Assembly (NCBI GenBank): GCA_049578545.1
Contig: JBAUMF010000053.1
Span: 53,956-117,955 of the forward strand
DNA from: DASQBT01 sp049578545
GTDB taxonomy: Bacteria > Pseudomonadota > Gammaproteobacteria > Burkholderiales > Thiobacillaceae
Direction: 5' to 3'
DNA: 64,000 bases
The translations under genes were made by a program, and so were the position numbers. The stretch's first letter is position 1, and each line of letters opens with the position of its first letter. This document shows, one piece after another, positions 33,192-42,963 of this stretch. The notes under the pieces are model-generated. The model did not search any database, was not told where the DNA came from, and worked only from the letters and a program-made list of their open reading frames with translations.

Positions 33192-34415
33192 ATGAGCTTT
33201 CAGCAAGGATTAAGCGGTTTGAGTGCCGCATCGGAGAACCTGGACGTGATCGGCAACAATGTTGCCAACGCGAACACTGTGGGATTCAAGACTGGCGAGG
33301 CTACCTTTGCCGACGTCTATGCAGCCTCATTGAGTGGGTCGGGTGGGTCGCAGGTGGGGATCGGTACCAAGGTAACCGGTGTGGTCCAGCAGTTTTCCCA
33401 GGGTCAGATCACGGCCACTTCAAACCCGCTCGATGTGGCGATCAACGGCGGTGGATTTTATCGCCTGAGCACTAACGGCACGATTACATTTTCACGCAAT
33501 GGCCAGTTCCAGATGGACAACAGCGGCTATATCGTGAACCCGACGGGTGCGCGTCTGACCGGCTACACGGCCAATTCCAGCGGTGTGCTGAATACATCCG
33601 CACCGGCCGAGCTTCAAATTTCCACTGCCGATCGTGCGCCCCAGACAACCTCAACGGTCAATGCCTTGCTCAATCTTGACTCGACCCAGAGTGCGCCAAC
33701 TACATCACCGTTTAGTCTTTCAGATCCGACCACATTCAACAGCTCGACCTCAGTTTCGGTCTACGACAGCCTCGGCAATTCCCATGTGCTGTCGACCTAC
33801 TACGTAAAGACGGCAGCAGGAAGCTGGGACGTGTACGCGGCCTTGGATGGAACGCAGGTTGGAGCGGGTGCGGCAGGGACGCTCAAGTTCAAGGGCGACG
33901 GTACGATCGATACGGCAACCACAACACTGCCCTTCAACCTGTCGGCAAACGTGACAACAGGTGCGACCTCTCCTCTGTCGTTCACCTTGGGCTTTGCCGG
34001 CTCCACCCAGTTTGGCTCCAGTTTCAGCGTCAACGCACTTGATCAAAACGGCTTTGCCTCTGGGCGCTTGACTGGCTTCAACATTTCACCTGATGGAACC
34101 ATTGAGGGTCGCTATACCAATGGCCAGACCTCGGTTCTGGGACAAATCATCACTTCAAACTTCGCCAACCCGCAAGGGCTGGAGGCACTGGGTAACAACG
34201 CCTTTGCCGAATCTGCCGCATCAGGAAACCCGGTGATCGGCACGCCTGGCAGCGGTACCCTGGGGGTGCTGCAGTCGTCTGCGATAGAAGATTCAAACGT
34301 CGACCTGACCGCCGAGCTGGTCAACATGATTACGGCCCAACGGAATTACCAGGCCAACGCGCAGACGATCAAGACACAGGATCAGGTGATGCAGACCCTG
34401 GTTAACCTGCGCTGA
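33192..34415 (+). CDS. flgE: FlgE, hook protein
   Basis: 407 aa. N-terminal signature LDVIGNNVANANTVGFK (about 17-33), middle D1/D2 domain rich in Thr/Ser and C-terminal VDLTAELVNMITAQRNYQANA. Forms the universal joint. A repeat-containing 122-bp gap separates it from flgF. Confidence 0.96.
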   Translation: MSFQQGLSGLSAASENLDVIGNNVANANTVGFKTGEATFADVYAASLSGSGGSQVGIGTKVTGVVQQFSQGQITATSNPLDVAINGGGFYRLSTNGTITFSRNGQFQMDNSGYIVNPTGARLTGYTANSSGVLNTSAPAELQISTADRAPQTTSTVNALLNLDSTQSAPTTSPFSLSDPTTFNSSTSVSVYDSLGNSHVLSTYYVKTAAGSWDVYAALDGTQVGAGAAGTLKFKGDGTIDTATTTLPFNLSANVTTGATSPLSFTLGFAGSTQFGSSFSVNALDQNGFASGRLTGFNISPDGTIEGRYTNGQTSVLGQIITSNFANPQGLEALGNNAFAESAASGNPVIGTPGSGTLGVLQSSAIEDSNVDLTAELVNMITAQRNYQANAQTIKTQDQVMQTLVNLR

Positions 34416-34448
34416 TTGTCCTGGCTTTGAGCAGTAGAAAAGGATGAA

Positions 34449-34513
34449 TCGGGATTGCTTCGTCGGCTTCGCCTTCTGGCAAAGACTTCATTGCGAGCGA
34501 AGCGCGGCAAGCC
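34449..34513. repeat. Paired REP-like units between flgE and flgF
   Basis: ATTGCTTCGTCGGCTTCGCC followed, after TTCTGGCAAAGAC, by TTCATTGCGAGCGAAGCGCGG. The two arms are partly complementary and can fold into a hairpin. The right arm matches the units after motD. It splits the flgB-J run. Confidence 0.55.
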
Positions 34514-34537
34514 AGCCAGTGTATATGAGGAGCACGC

Positions 34538-35281
34538 ATGGATAAGCTGATCTACGTTGCCATGACCGGAGCCAAGCATGCCATGGAACAGCAGGCGACG
34601 ACAGCCAACAACCTGGCCAACGCAAACACAAACGGCTTTCGCGCCCAGCTGGATCAGTTTCGTGCTGTGCCCGTGCTCGGAGATGGGCTATTGCCGACCA
34701 GGGCCTTTGTCGTTGACTCGACTGTAGGAAGCGATTTCAGCACGGGCGCTGTCGAGCAGACGGGTCGCGACCTCGATGTGGCCGTGCAGGGCAACGGCTG
34801 GATTGCAGTGCAGGCCGCCGATGGTAACGAGGCCTATACCCGCAATGGCAACCTGCAACTCAACGAGGATGGCCTGTTGCAAACGTCGAGTGGCCAATCA
34901 GTCGCCAGTGACGGCGGTACGCTGTCGGTGCCACCGGGCACCAATCTAAGCATCGCCAAGGACGGCACGGTATCCATCGTGCCAAATGGATCCAAGCCCA
35001 GTGCCATCACCGTGGTGGGCAAGATCAAGCTGGTCAATCCTCCCGAAAACAGGCTGGTTCGGGGCGACGACGGGCTGTTCAGGCTTGCCGATGGCAGCAC
35101 GGCCGAGGTCGACACCAATGTCAACCTGGTTCAGGGCGCGCTTGAAACCAGTAACGTCAACCCGATCACTGAAATGGTCAACATGATTGCGCAGGCGCGT
35201 GAATACGATCTGCACATGAGCATGTTGAAGAAGGCAGAGACTAATGCCGACGCGGCCAGCAAGTTGCTGACCGTGAGTTAA
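34538..35281 (+). CDS. flgF: FlgF, proximal rod protein
   Basis: 247 aa. NNLANANTNGFRAQLDQF near 25-42 and C-terminal TSNVNPITEMVNMIAQAREYD. Rod subunit between FlgC and FlgG. Shares the repeated hook/rod fold with FlgG. Confidence 0.95.
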   Translation: MDKLIYVAMTGAKHAMEQQATTANNLANANTNGFRAQLDQFRAVPVLGDGLLPTRAFVVDSTVGSDFSTGAVEQTGRDLDVAVQGNGWIAVQAADGNEAYTRNGNLQLNEDGLLQTSSGQSVASDGGTLSVPPGTNLSIAKDGTVSIVPNGSKPSAITVVGKIKLVNPPENRLVRGDDGLFRLADGSTAEVDTNVNLVQGALETSNVNPITEMVNMIAQAREYDLHMSMLKKAETNADAASKLLTVS

Positions 35282-35312
35282 TACTTGAATCAACATTGAA
35301 ACGGAGCAAACC

Positions 35313-36095
35313 ATGATTCCCGCACTCTGGATTTCCAAGACCGGTCTCGATGCCCAGCAGACCCAGATGGATGTCATCTCCAACAACCTGGCCAACGTGA
35401 ATACCAATGGCTTCAAGGCTTCTCGGGCCGTGTTCGAGGACATGCTGTACCAGACCCTGCGTCAGCCGGGCGCGCCGTCATCCGACCAGACCCAGGTTCC
35501 TTCCGGCCTGCAAATTGGCACGGGTGTCAAGGCAGTGGCGGCGGAACGCATTTTCACCCAGGGCAACCTGCAGCACACCAGTAATTCAACCGACCTCGCG
35601 ATTCAGGGCAATGGGTTCTTCCAGGTGCAGATGCCGGACGGGACCCTGGCCTATACCCGTGACGGTTCTTTCCAGACGGATTCCCAGGGACAGCTGGTGA
35701 CCGCAGACGGCTACGTGGTACAGCCCGCCATCACCATTCCGTCGAACGCCTTGAGCATCACCATCGCGACCAATGGGACGGTGTCGGTTATCCAGCCTGG
35801 TTCGTCGCAACCGGTTCAGGTGGGAGCGTTGCAGCTCGCCACTTTTGTCAATCCGACCGGGTTGCAAAGCTTGGGACAGAATCTGCTTGCCGAGACAGCC
35901 TCTTCGGGCACTCCGAATACCAATGCCCCTGGAACCAACGGTACGGGCCTGCTGAATCAGGGCTATGTGGAAACATCCAACGTCAATGTCGTCGAGGAGA
36001 TGGTCAACATGATCCAGACCCAGCGAACCTACGAAATCAACAGCAAGTCGATCCAGACGTCGGACCAGATGCTGCAGAAGCTGAGTGACTTGTGA
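35313..36095 (+). CDS. flgG: FlgG, distal rod protein
   Basis: 260 aa, the exact family length. SNNLANVNTNGFKASR near 23-38 and C-terminal VNVVEEMVNMIQTQRTYEIN. Ends in TGATG overlapping the flgH ATG. Confidence 0.96.
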   Translation: MIPALWISKTGLDAQQTQMDVISNNLANVNTNGFKASRAVFEDMLYQTLRQPGAPSSDQTQVPSGLQIGTGVKAVAAERIFTQGNLQHTSNSTDLAIQGNGFFQVQMPDGTLAYTRDGSFQTDSQGQLVTADGYVVQPAITIPSNALSITIATNGTVSVIQPGSSQPVQVGALQLATFVNPTGLQSLGQNLLAETASSGTPNTNAPGTNGTGLLNQGYVETSNVNVVEEMVNMIQTQRTYEINSKSIQTSDQMLQKLSDL

Positions 36096-36784
36096 TGGCT
36101 TGGGTCACTATCATGATGAACAGAATGACCAGCCTGCTTGGCTTGACGGCAGTATGTGTAATCGCCGGGTGCGCTACCCCAAGCAGCGTGATCAAGCAAC
36201 CCATGACTGCAAAACCCAGCGCGGTGGTGTCAGAGCGGCCGGCTGACGGCTCCATCTTCCAGGTCAGCCAGTACCGTCCCATGCTAGAAGACCGGCGCGC
36301 CCGTTTTGTTGGTGACACTCTCACGATCGTTATCAACGAGAACACCAACGCAGGCAAGGATTCAACGAGCACGGCTTCCAAGACCGGCTCGGCATCCGAT
36401 TCGGTGACTGACATCGCCAAGGTCCCTTTCCTGAAACCCTTGCAGGGCATGAATGTGTCCGCCAGTTCGGCCAACAGTTATAAGGACGCCAACTCGGTCA
36501 ATTCCGGGAATAATTTTACCGGCAACCTGACCGTTACCGTGGTGGAGGTTCAGCCCAACGGAAATCTGGTTGTCGGTGGCGAGAAGCAGGTCGGACTTGA
36601 CAAGGATACCGAGTACATCCGATTCGCGGGCGTCGTCAATCCGGACACCATTGCACCGGGGAATATCGTTTCGTCTACCCAGGTGGCGGATGCCCGGATC
36701 GAATACCGCACTGCCGCCCATATCGATGGTGCTGAAGTGACGAACTGGATGGCGCGGTTCTTCATGAGCGTCATGCCGTTTTGA
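36095..36784 (+). CDS. flgH: FlgH, L-ring lipoprotein
   Basis: 229 aa from ATG 36095. Lipobox VIAGC gives lipidation at C26. Later RRARFVGDTLTIVINENTNA and GNIVSSTQVADARIEY match FlgH. Forms the outer-membrane L-ring. A second start at 36113 (ATGATG) would shorten the leader and still keep the lipobox. Confidence 0.95.
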   Translation: MAWVTIMMNRMTSLLGLTAVCVIAGCATPSSVIKQPMTAKPSAVVSERPADGSIFQVSQYRPMLEDRRARFVGDTLTIVINENTNAGKDSTSTASKTGSASDSVTDIAKVPFLKPLQGMNVSASSANSYKDANSVNSGNNFTGNLTVTVVEVQPNGNLVVGGEKQVGLDKDTEYIRFAGVVNPDTIAPGNIVSSTQVADARIEYRTAAHIDGAEVTNWMARFFMSVMPF

Positions 36785-36788
36785 GGGA

Positions 36789-37916
36789 ATGCACGTGAAC
36801 AGCGACAATCACATGAAATGGCTGATCAATCTGCTGATGGGATTTCTTATTGCAGCCTGCCCTTTAATCGCAAAGGCTGAGCGGATCAAGGATTTGGCGA
36901 CGGTCCAGGGCGTGAGGCCCAACCAGCTGATTGGCTATGGCCTGGTGGTCGGTCTGGACGGCAGCGGCGACCAGACAACCCAGACCCCTTTCACTGTCCA
37001 GAGCGTGGCGAACATGCTGACCCAGATGGGTGTCAACATTCCGCAGGGAACCAGCATGCAGCTGAAAAACGTTGCAGCCGTCATGGTGACCGCCAATCTC
37101 CCGCCATTCTCCCAGCCAGGCGAGTTGATCGATGTTACGGTATCGTCCATGGGCAACGCAAAGAGCCTGCGCGGCGGTACCTTGTTGATGACGCCGCTCA
37201 AGGGTGCTGACAACCAGATCTATGCCATGGCGCAGGGCAATGTGCTGGTAGGCGGGGCAGGTGCTTCAGCCAACGGCAGCAAGGTGCAGGTCAATCAGCT
37301 TAGCGTTGGCAGGATTCCAGGCGGTGCATCGGTTGAAAGACAAGTCGCAACCTCTTTGGGGCAGCCCGGCTACATCCAGCTTGAGCTTGCCAGTGCCGAT
37401 TTCACCACGGCGTCCCGTGTTGTGGAGGCCATTAATCAGTTGCGCGGCGCCAGTACGGCGAGCGCGATCGATGGGCGGGTCATCCGGGTAAAGGCACCAT
37501 CAGGCAGCAATGAACGTGTGGCGTTCATGGCGGATATCGAGAACATAACGATCAATCCGGGGGAGGGCTCGGCCAGAGTGATTCTCAATCCACGCACCGG
37601 ATCGGTCGTCATGAACCAGGCCGTGATGCTGGATCCCTGCGCAGTGGCGCACGGGAATCTTTCTGTCGTGGTAAGCACTGAGCCGGTGATCAGCCAGCCC
37701 AACGCACTGTCCAGCGGCCAGACTGTTTCCACCGCACGGTCCCAGGTTGAAATTCGTCAGGAGCCGGGCCAGGTGATGATGCTCAAGGGCGGCGCTGCCT
37801 TGTCCGATGTGGTCAAGGCGCTCAACACTATCGGTGCCACACCACAGGATTTGCTTGCGATTCTTCAGGCGCTGAAAGCCGCTGGTGCGTTGCATGCGGA
37901 TCTGGAAATCATCTGA
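36789..37916 (+). CDS. flgI: FlgI, P-ring protein
   Basis: 375 aa. Signal peptide (MKWLINLLMGFLIAACPLIAKA) followed by ERIKDLATVQGVRPNQLIGYG, the mature FlgI start. Repetitive beta-rich protein of the peptidoglycan ring; depends on FlgA. Starts 4 bp after flgH. ATG 36813 would also fit the signal peptide. Confidence 0.95.
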   Translation: MHVNSDNHMKWLINLLMGFLIAACPLIAKAERIKDLATVQGVRPNQLIGYGLVVGLDGSGDQTTQTPFTVQSVANMLTQMGVNIPQGTSMQLKNVAAVMVTANLPPFSQPGELIDVTVSSMGNAKSLRGGTLLMTPLKGADNQIYAMAQGNVLVGGAGASANGSKVQVNQLSVGRIPGGASVERQVATSLGQPGYIQLELASADFTTASRVVEAINQLRGASTASAIDGRVIRVKAPSGSNERVAFMADIENITINPGEGSARVILNPRTGSVVMNQAVMLDPCAVAHGNLSVVVSTEPVISQPNALSSGQTVSTARSQVEIRQEPGQVMMLKGGAALSDVVKALNTIGATPQDLLAILQALKAAGALHADLEII

Positions 37917-37933
37917 GCAACGACTGAGATATC

Positions 37934-38794
37934 ATGATCGATCACGTTGACCTCGGCGCCCAAATGGCCATGGATGTTCAGGGCCTGAACAGCCTGAAGG
38001 TGGCAAGCAAAACGCCCAGCAAGGAAACACTGAAGGCAGCCGCGCAGCAGTTCGAGGCCCTGTTTCTCAACATGATGCTGAAGAGCATGCGCGACGCCAC
38101 ACCACAGGATGGCATGACGGATAGCGATCAGACGAGGATGTATACCGGCATGCTCGACCAGCAACTCTCGCTCAAGCTTTCCAGCCGCGGCATTGGCCTG
38201 GCGGACCTGATGGTCAAACAACTTGGGCAGACCTTGCCTCCGGATACCCCAACTCCCGCTCTGGCCAATCCTGGTCAAGCTCCCGCGGGCAGTGATGCCG
38301 TTCCGCCTAATCCCGCGTCGAATCGAACCGATCACGTCAATGCCTTCAGCCAGAAGTTGATGCCACATGCCGTGGAAGCGAGCCAGGCCACCGGGGTTCC
38401 GGCACCGTTCATGATGGCACAGGCGGCTCTGGAAAGCGGCTGGGGGCGTCACGAAATAAAAGGGGTCGACGGCCAGGCCAGCCATAATCTGTTCGGCATC
38501 AAGGCCGGGCCAAGCTGGAAGGGCGCGAGCGTGGAAGCCTGGACTACTGAATACATTGATGGCCAACCCCACCAGACACTTGCCAGGTTCCGCGCCTATG
38601 GTTCTTATAGCGAATCTTTCCAGGATTACGCCAAGCTGCTCAAGAGCAATCCGCGCTACCAGAATGTTCTGGCCCAAAGCCAGGACATGGCCGGGTTTGC
38701 CCAGGGCTTGCAGCAGGCGGGATATGCTACCGATCCGAATTATGCCAGCAAGCTCAAGGCCGTGATGCAGCAGCTCGGATCATCGGCGGCCTGA
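37934..38794 (+). CDS. flgJ: FlgJ, rod cap and peptidoglycan hydrolase
   Basis: 286 aa, two domains. N-terminal rod-binding domain (1-about 100: AAAQQFEALFLNMMLKSMRDA) and C-terminal glucosaminidase domain (about 135-286) with catalytic E167 in ALESGWG. Linked by a Pro-rich stretch (101-128). Opens the cell wall for rod passage. Confidence 0.94.
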   Translation: MIDHVDLGAQMAMDVQGLNSLKVASKTPSKETLKAAAQQFEALFLNMMLKSMRDATPQDGMTDSDQTRMYTGMLDQQLSLKLSSRGIGLADLMVKQLGQTLPPDTPTPALANPGQAPAGSDAVPPNPASNRTDHVNAFSQKLMPHAVEASQATGVPAPFMMAQAALESGWGRHEIKGVDGQASHNLFGIKAGPSWKGASVEAWTTEYIDGQPHQTLARFRAYGSYSESFQDYAKLLKSNPRYQNVLAQSQDMAGFAQGLQQAGYATDPNYASKLKAVMQQLGSSAA

Positions 38795-38859
38795 TGCCAT
38801 TACCAAATCAAGATGATTCCGCGACAAAGTGAGGGCTGGATTTAGTAATCGAATAGAAC

Positions 38860-38886
38860 TGGAATTTGGCCGGTTTCTGCCGATTG
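38860..38886 (+). promoter_or_regulatory. Candidate FliA (sigma-28) promoter for flgKL
   Basis: TGGAATTT (38860-38867), 11 bp GGCCGGTTTCT, then GCCGATTG (38879-38886). This keeps T..A.TTT, exact spacing and GCCGAT of the FliA consensus. It lies 44 bp before flgK, where class III transcription is expected. Confidence 0.55.
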
Positions 38887-38929
38887 AGCATAGAGAGACC
38901 GGAAAACCTGATATGGAAAGTAGGGCCGG

Positions 38930-40873
38930 ATGGGCATAAACATTCTCGATATTGGATCAACTGCACTGCTGGCGGCTCAGGCAGGCATTGCCACGACCGC
39001 ACACAACATCAGCAACGCGTCCACCCCTGGGTATGCGCGCCAGGAGGCCGTGCAGGTCAGCAATCTGGCAATGAAAACCGGCTCCGGTTATTTTGGCCAG
39101 GGTGTTCATGTGCAAACGGTACAACGGGTCTACAGCAATTTTCTTACCCAGCAGGTCAAGGATGCCCAATCTGCTGCAAGTGAGACAGACCTTTACCATA
39201 CCCAGGCCAGCCAGATCGACAATCTGCTGGGGGATTCCACTACTGGCGTTTCCCCTGCATTGCAGAATTTCTTTTCCAGTATCAACAACCTGGCCAATAA
39301 CCCTGCGGACGTGCCGACTCGGCAAGCCATGCTGTCTTCATCCCAATCTCTGGTTGGCAGTCTTCAGTCGATGCAGTCCAGTCTTGATCAGATCCGGCAT
39401 GGAAACGAAACCCAGATAAGTGCAAACGTGGCCAGCATCAACAGCTACGCCAGCCAGATCGCAAAACTGAACAACTCTATCGCACTGGCAGAAGGCGCAA
39501 ACAACGGACAGCCGGCAAACGACTTGCGTGACCAGCGTGATCAACTGGTCGCGGACCTTAGCAAGCAGGTCAAGACATCGTTACTTGAACAGTCTGACGG
39601 CACCTACAACATCTATATAGGAAGCGGCCAGCCGCTGGTTCTGGGCGGCCAGGCCGCAAACCTGGTGGCATCGCCTTCTCCGGGGGACAATACACAGCTG
39701 CAAATCAGCTATCAGATGAACGGCATTACCAGCGCCATCAAGGATCCCACTGGCATGGGAGGCCAGCTTGGCGCGCTGCTCTCCTTTCGTAGCGACATGC
39801 TGGATACTGCGCAGAACAATCTGGGTCGCATTGCGCTCGGACTGGCAGGATCAGTGAACGCACAGAACAAGCTGGGGCTGGACCTGAATGGAGCACCAGG
39901 CGGTAATCTATTCAATATCACCCAGCCGGTTCCCATTGCGAATTCGGCCAACACCGGCAATGCCAGCCTGACTGTTTCCTATTCGGATTTCAGCGCATTG
40001 ACGACAAGCGACTACAGCATTGGGTATGATGGATCCAACTACACCGTAACCCGGCTAAGCGATGGTGTGGCCCAACAATCCGCCAGCCTGCCCATGAATA
40101 TGGATGGGTTGGCAATCAATATGACTTCAGGCGCGATGGCTGCCGGCGACAGCTTTCTGCTGCGTCCCACGCGTGATGGCGCCAACGCCATATCGGTTGC
40201 CATTAGCGATCCCTCAAAGATTGCGGCTGCCACTCCGATCCAGGCGAATCCGTCTGTCAGCAACATTGGCACGGGCAGCCTCTCGGCAGGTGCGGTGGAT
40301 AGTACCTATCCCTCCAGCCCGTTAGGCGCAAACCTGACGCTGAGTTTTGATTCAACCAGTGGCACGCTGAGCGGGTTCCCGGCAGGCGCAGCGATCAACC
40401 TGACGCAGAACGGCACAACCACGACCTATCCGGCCGGGAGCAACGTGCCTTTTGCTTCTGGCGCCACAATTTCATTCGCGGGCATGAGTTTTGCTCTGGC
40501 GGGGACACCATCAAATGGCGATCAGTTCGTCATCAGCCCGAACACGAATGGCGTGGGGGACAACCGCAACGCCTTGTTGCTGGCAGGTCTTCAGAGCCAG
40601 AAGACGTTAGCGGCTGGCACAGCCAGCTTCATGGATGCCTACGGGCAGATGGTCGCGCAGGTAGGCAACCAGGCCAGCTCGGCGCAGGTGAACAGCCAGA
40701 CCCAGGACAAGCTGCTGCAGGAAGCCCAGTCCGCGCAGCAGGCGGTGTCAGGCGTCAATCTGGATGAAGAGGCTTCGAATTTGCTGCGTTACCAACAGGC
40801 CTATCAGGCTGCCGGAAAGGTGATGCAGATAACCAGCCAGCTATTCACCACATTGCTTCAAATTGGGAGCTGA
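38930..40873 (+). CDS. flgK: FlgK, hook-filament junction protein 1
   Basis: 647 aa, longer than Escherichia coli FlgK (547) because of extra middle domains. N-terminal flagellin-like region with TAHNISNASTPGYARQ (about 24-39) and C-terminal VNLDEEASNLLRYQQAYQAA. A GMSFALAGTPSNGDQF segment is similar to one in FlgL. Joins hook to filament; FlgN is its chaperone. Confidence 0.95.
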   Translation: MGINILDIGSTALLAAQAGIATTAHNISNASTPGYARQEAVQVSNLAMKTGSGYFGQGVHVQTVQRVYSNFLTQQVKDAQSAASETDLYHTQASQIDNLLGDSTTGVSPALQNFFSSINNLANNPADVPTRQAMLSSSQSLVGSLQSMQSSLDQIRHGNETQISANVASINSYASQIAKLNNSIALAEGANNGQPANDLRDQRDQLVADLSKQVKTSLLEQSDGTYNIYIGSGQPLVLGGQAANLVASPSPGDNTQLQISYQMNGITSAIKDPTGMGGQLGALLSFRSDMLDTAQNNLGRIALGLAGSVNAQNKLGLDLNGAPGGNLFNITQPVPIANSANTGNASLTVSYSDFSALTTSDYSIGYDGSNYTVTRLSDGVAQQSASLPMNMDGLAINMTSGAMAAGDSFLLRPTRDGANAISVAISDPSKIAAATPIQANPSVSNIGTGSLSAGAVDSTYPSSPLGANLTLSFDSTSGTLSGFPAGAAINLTQNGTTTTYPAGSNVPFASGATISFAGMSFALAGTPSNGDQFVISPNTNGVGDNRNALLLAGLQSQKTLAAGTASFMDAYGQMVAQVGNQASSAQVNSQTQDKLLQEAQSAQQAVSGVNLDEEASNLLRYQQAYQAAGKVMQITSQLFTTLLQIGS

Positions 40874-40881
40874 GGTTCTAC

Positions 40882-42093
40882 ATGCGCATAAGTACCAGCC
40901 AGATCTATGACTTGGGGGTAAATCAGATGTCCGCGCAGCAAACTGCGCTCATGAAGACTCAGCAACAGGTCTCGTCCGGACGCCGGATCATGACGCCCGC
41001 TGATGATCCTGCAGCATCGGCAAACGCGTTGCAGGTCAATCAACTGGATAGCGTGAACACCCAATACCAGACCAATCGCACCAGCGCGAAAAACAGTCTG
41101 GGCATCGAGGATGGCGTACTCCAGCAGGTCAGCGACCTGATCCAGAGTGCAAAGTCGCTTGCAACCAGTGCGGGCAATGGAACGCTGGGCAATTCGGACC
41201 GCACGGATATCGCGACCCAGCTTAAGGGTCAATTGCAACAGTTGCTAGGCCTGGCCAACAGCAAGGATGGCGCTGGCAACTATCTGTTTGCAGGGAACCA
41301 GTCTGCAACCCAGCCTTTTTCACAGAACGGCACTACGGTTCAATATTCAGGCGATTCGGGGACAAGGGCGCTGCAGGCTTCTGTCAGCCGCCAGATTGCT
41401 GTCAACGATTCCGGCCAGCAGGTGTTCATGGCCATTCCGGCCGGTAACGGAACGTTTTCCTCTGCGGCTGCCGGCACAAATACCGGGACTGGCGTCATCG
41501 GCGCGGGCAGTGTGACCGATACCAGCCAACTGACTGGACACGACTACAGCCTGAATTTCTCCGTATCGGGTGGTGTCACTACCTATTCAGTGGTCGATTC
41601 CACAACCGGAACAACCGTATCTTCAGGCAACCCTTATACCAGCGGCAGCGCCATAAGTGTTGCGGGCATGCAGGTCGATATCAGTGGCAACCCAGCCAAT
41701 GGCGATCAGTTCTCCATGACAAGCGGCGCAAAACAAAGTCTGTTCCAGACCGTGCAGAACCTGATTGATGTCCTTTCTACCCCGGTCAATACGGCTGCTG
41801 ACTCAGCCAAGCTTAGCAATGGTGTGAATGCGGCACTAAGCAATCTGGATGGGGGACTGAACCGGATACTCGAAACCCGCGCTTTCGTCGGTTCGAGTCT
41901 AAACGAACTGGATTCACTCGACGCGCTGGGGAGTAATCTGCATATCCAGTATCAGCAAAACATCTCCCAGCTTCAGGACCTGGATTACACCAAGGCCTTG
42001 TCTGATCTGTCTTTGCAGCAGACAGCGCTTGAAGCGGCACAGAAGTCCTTTGTACAGGTCATGGGCTTGTCGTTGTTTCAATATATGACCTGA
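40882..42093 (+). CDS. flgL: FlgL, hook-filament junction protein 2
   Basis: 403 aa, above the usual near 300. N-terminal coiled coil with QTALMKTQQQVSSGRRI and C-terminal helix. The extra length lies in the middle (about 195-285) and contains GMQVDISGNPANGDQF, shared with FlgK. Nine bases after flgK. Convergent with fliR. Confidence 0.94.
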   Translation: MRISTSQIYDLGVNQMSAQQTALMKTQQQVSSGRRIMTPADDPAASANALQVNQLDSVNTQYQTNRTSAKNSLGIEDGVLQQVSDLIQSAKSLATSAGNGTLGNSDRTDIATQLKGQLQQLLGLANSKDGAGNYLFAGNQSATQPFSQNGTTVQYSGDSGTRALQASVSRQIAVNDSGQQVFMAIPAGNGTFSSAAAGTNTGTGVIGAGSVTDTSQLTGHDYSLNFSVSGGVTTYSVVDSTTGTTVSSGNPYTSGSAISVAGMQVDISGNPANGDQFSMTSGAKQSLFQTVQNLIDVLSTPVNTAADSAKLSNGVNAALSNLDGGLNRILETRAFVGSSLNELDSLDALGSNLHIQYQQNISQLQDLDYTKALSDLSLQQTALEAAQKSFVQVMGLSLFQYMT

Positions 42094-42136
42094 TTTACAT
42101 TGAGCATGCTTCATTGGGCTCAACGTCGCAAGATTC

Positions 42137-42166
42137 CCCGTAACGGATTTCTGCAGGCGTTACGGG
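42137..42166. terminator. Convergent hairpin between flgL and fliR
   Basis: CCCGTAACG (42137-42145) pairs with CGTTACGGG (42158-42166) and overlaps the fliR stop. Position between convergent genes suggests a transcription end on both sides; no long T-run is seen. Confidence 0.45.
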
Positions 42167-42951
42167 TTGCCCGCAAAGCTCCCTAACAGGGTGTGCATTG
42201 ACTCCAGTGTAAGCTGGAACAAGGCGTTTGTTTGTGCTGCGTAATAGGGCAGGGCCAGATCCAGCATGATCAGGCCGATGCCCAATGTAACCGGGAAGCC
42301 GATGGCAAAGATATTCATCTGCGGCGCCGACCGGGTCAGCACGGCCAGCACAATATTGGTCAGTAACAAGACGGCAATGATGGGCAGGGCCAGTTGAACT
42401 CCAGCCTGGAAGATGACAGAGGCGCCATCCGCCACCGCTTGCAGGCCCGCACCCGATAACATATGTGGGGTGATCGGTAGAGCGAGGAAACTCTCGGCCA
42501 GAGTTCCGATAAGGGCAAGATGGGCGTTCGAGGCGAAGAAGGCGAGCAATGCGAGCCAGCCCAGAAACTGGCTGACCACGCTGCTGTCGGAGGCGTTGTT
42601 GGGATCATAGAGTGTCGCGAAGCCGATGCCCATCTGCAGGCCAATCAGTTCACCCGCCATGGTTACCGCCGCAAATACCAGTTGCATGACAAAGCCCATG
42701 GCAATACCAATCAGGGTCTGCATGGCAAGCGTCATCAGTCCCTGGAACGAATACAGCGTTATGGAACCCATGGCAGGCAGGGTGGGAGAAATGGCGAGGG
42801 TAATGAAAGCCCCGAGACCGATTTTGACCCGGGCCGAGACGGAATTGTCGCCAAAGCCGGGTGCCACCATGATCAGGCCCAATATTCTTGCCAGCGGCAG
42901 GATGAACCCTGCCAGCCATGCATTCAACTGGGCATCGGTAATGCTGATCAT
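42160..42951 (-). CDS. fliR: FliR, export gate subunit
   Basis: 263 aa with about six membrane helices. Segments LAWLAGFILPLARI-like start and VLAVLTRSAPQMNIFAIGFPV (family signature). With FliP and FliQ forms the FliP5Q4R1 gate. Last gene of the leftward fliM-N-O-P-Q-R run. Confidence 0.94.
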   Translation of the reverse strand: MISITDAQLNAWLAGFILPLARILGLIMVAPGFGDNSVSARVKIGLGAFITLAISPTLPAMGSITLYSFQGLMTLAMQTLIGIAMGFVMQLVFAAVTMAGELIGLQMGIGFATLYDPNNASDSSVVSQFLGWLALLAFFASNAHLALIGTLAESFLALPITPHMLSGAGLQAVADGASVIFQAGVQLALPIIAVLLLTNIVLAVLTRSAPQMNIFAIGFPVTLGIGLIMLDLALPYYAAQTNALFQLTLESMHTLLGSFAGNP

Positions 42952-42963
42952 GATCCAAGGAAT

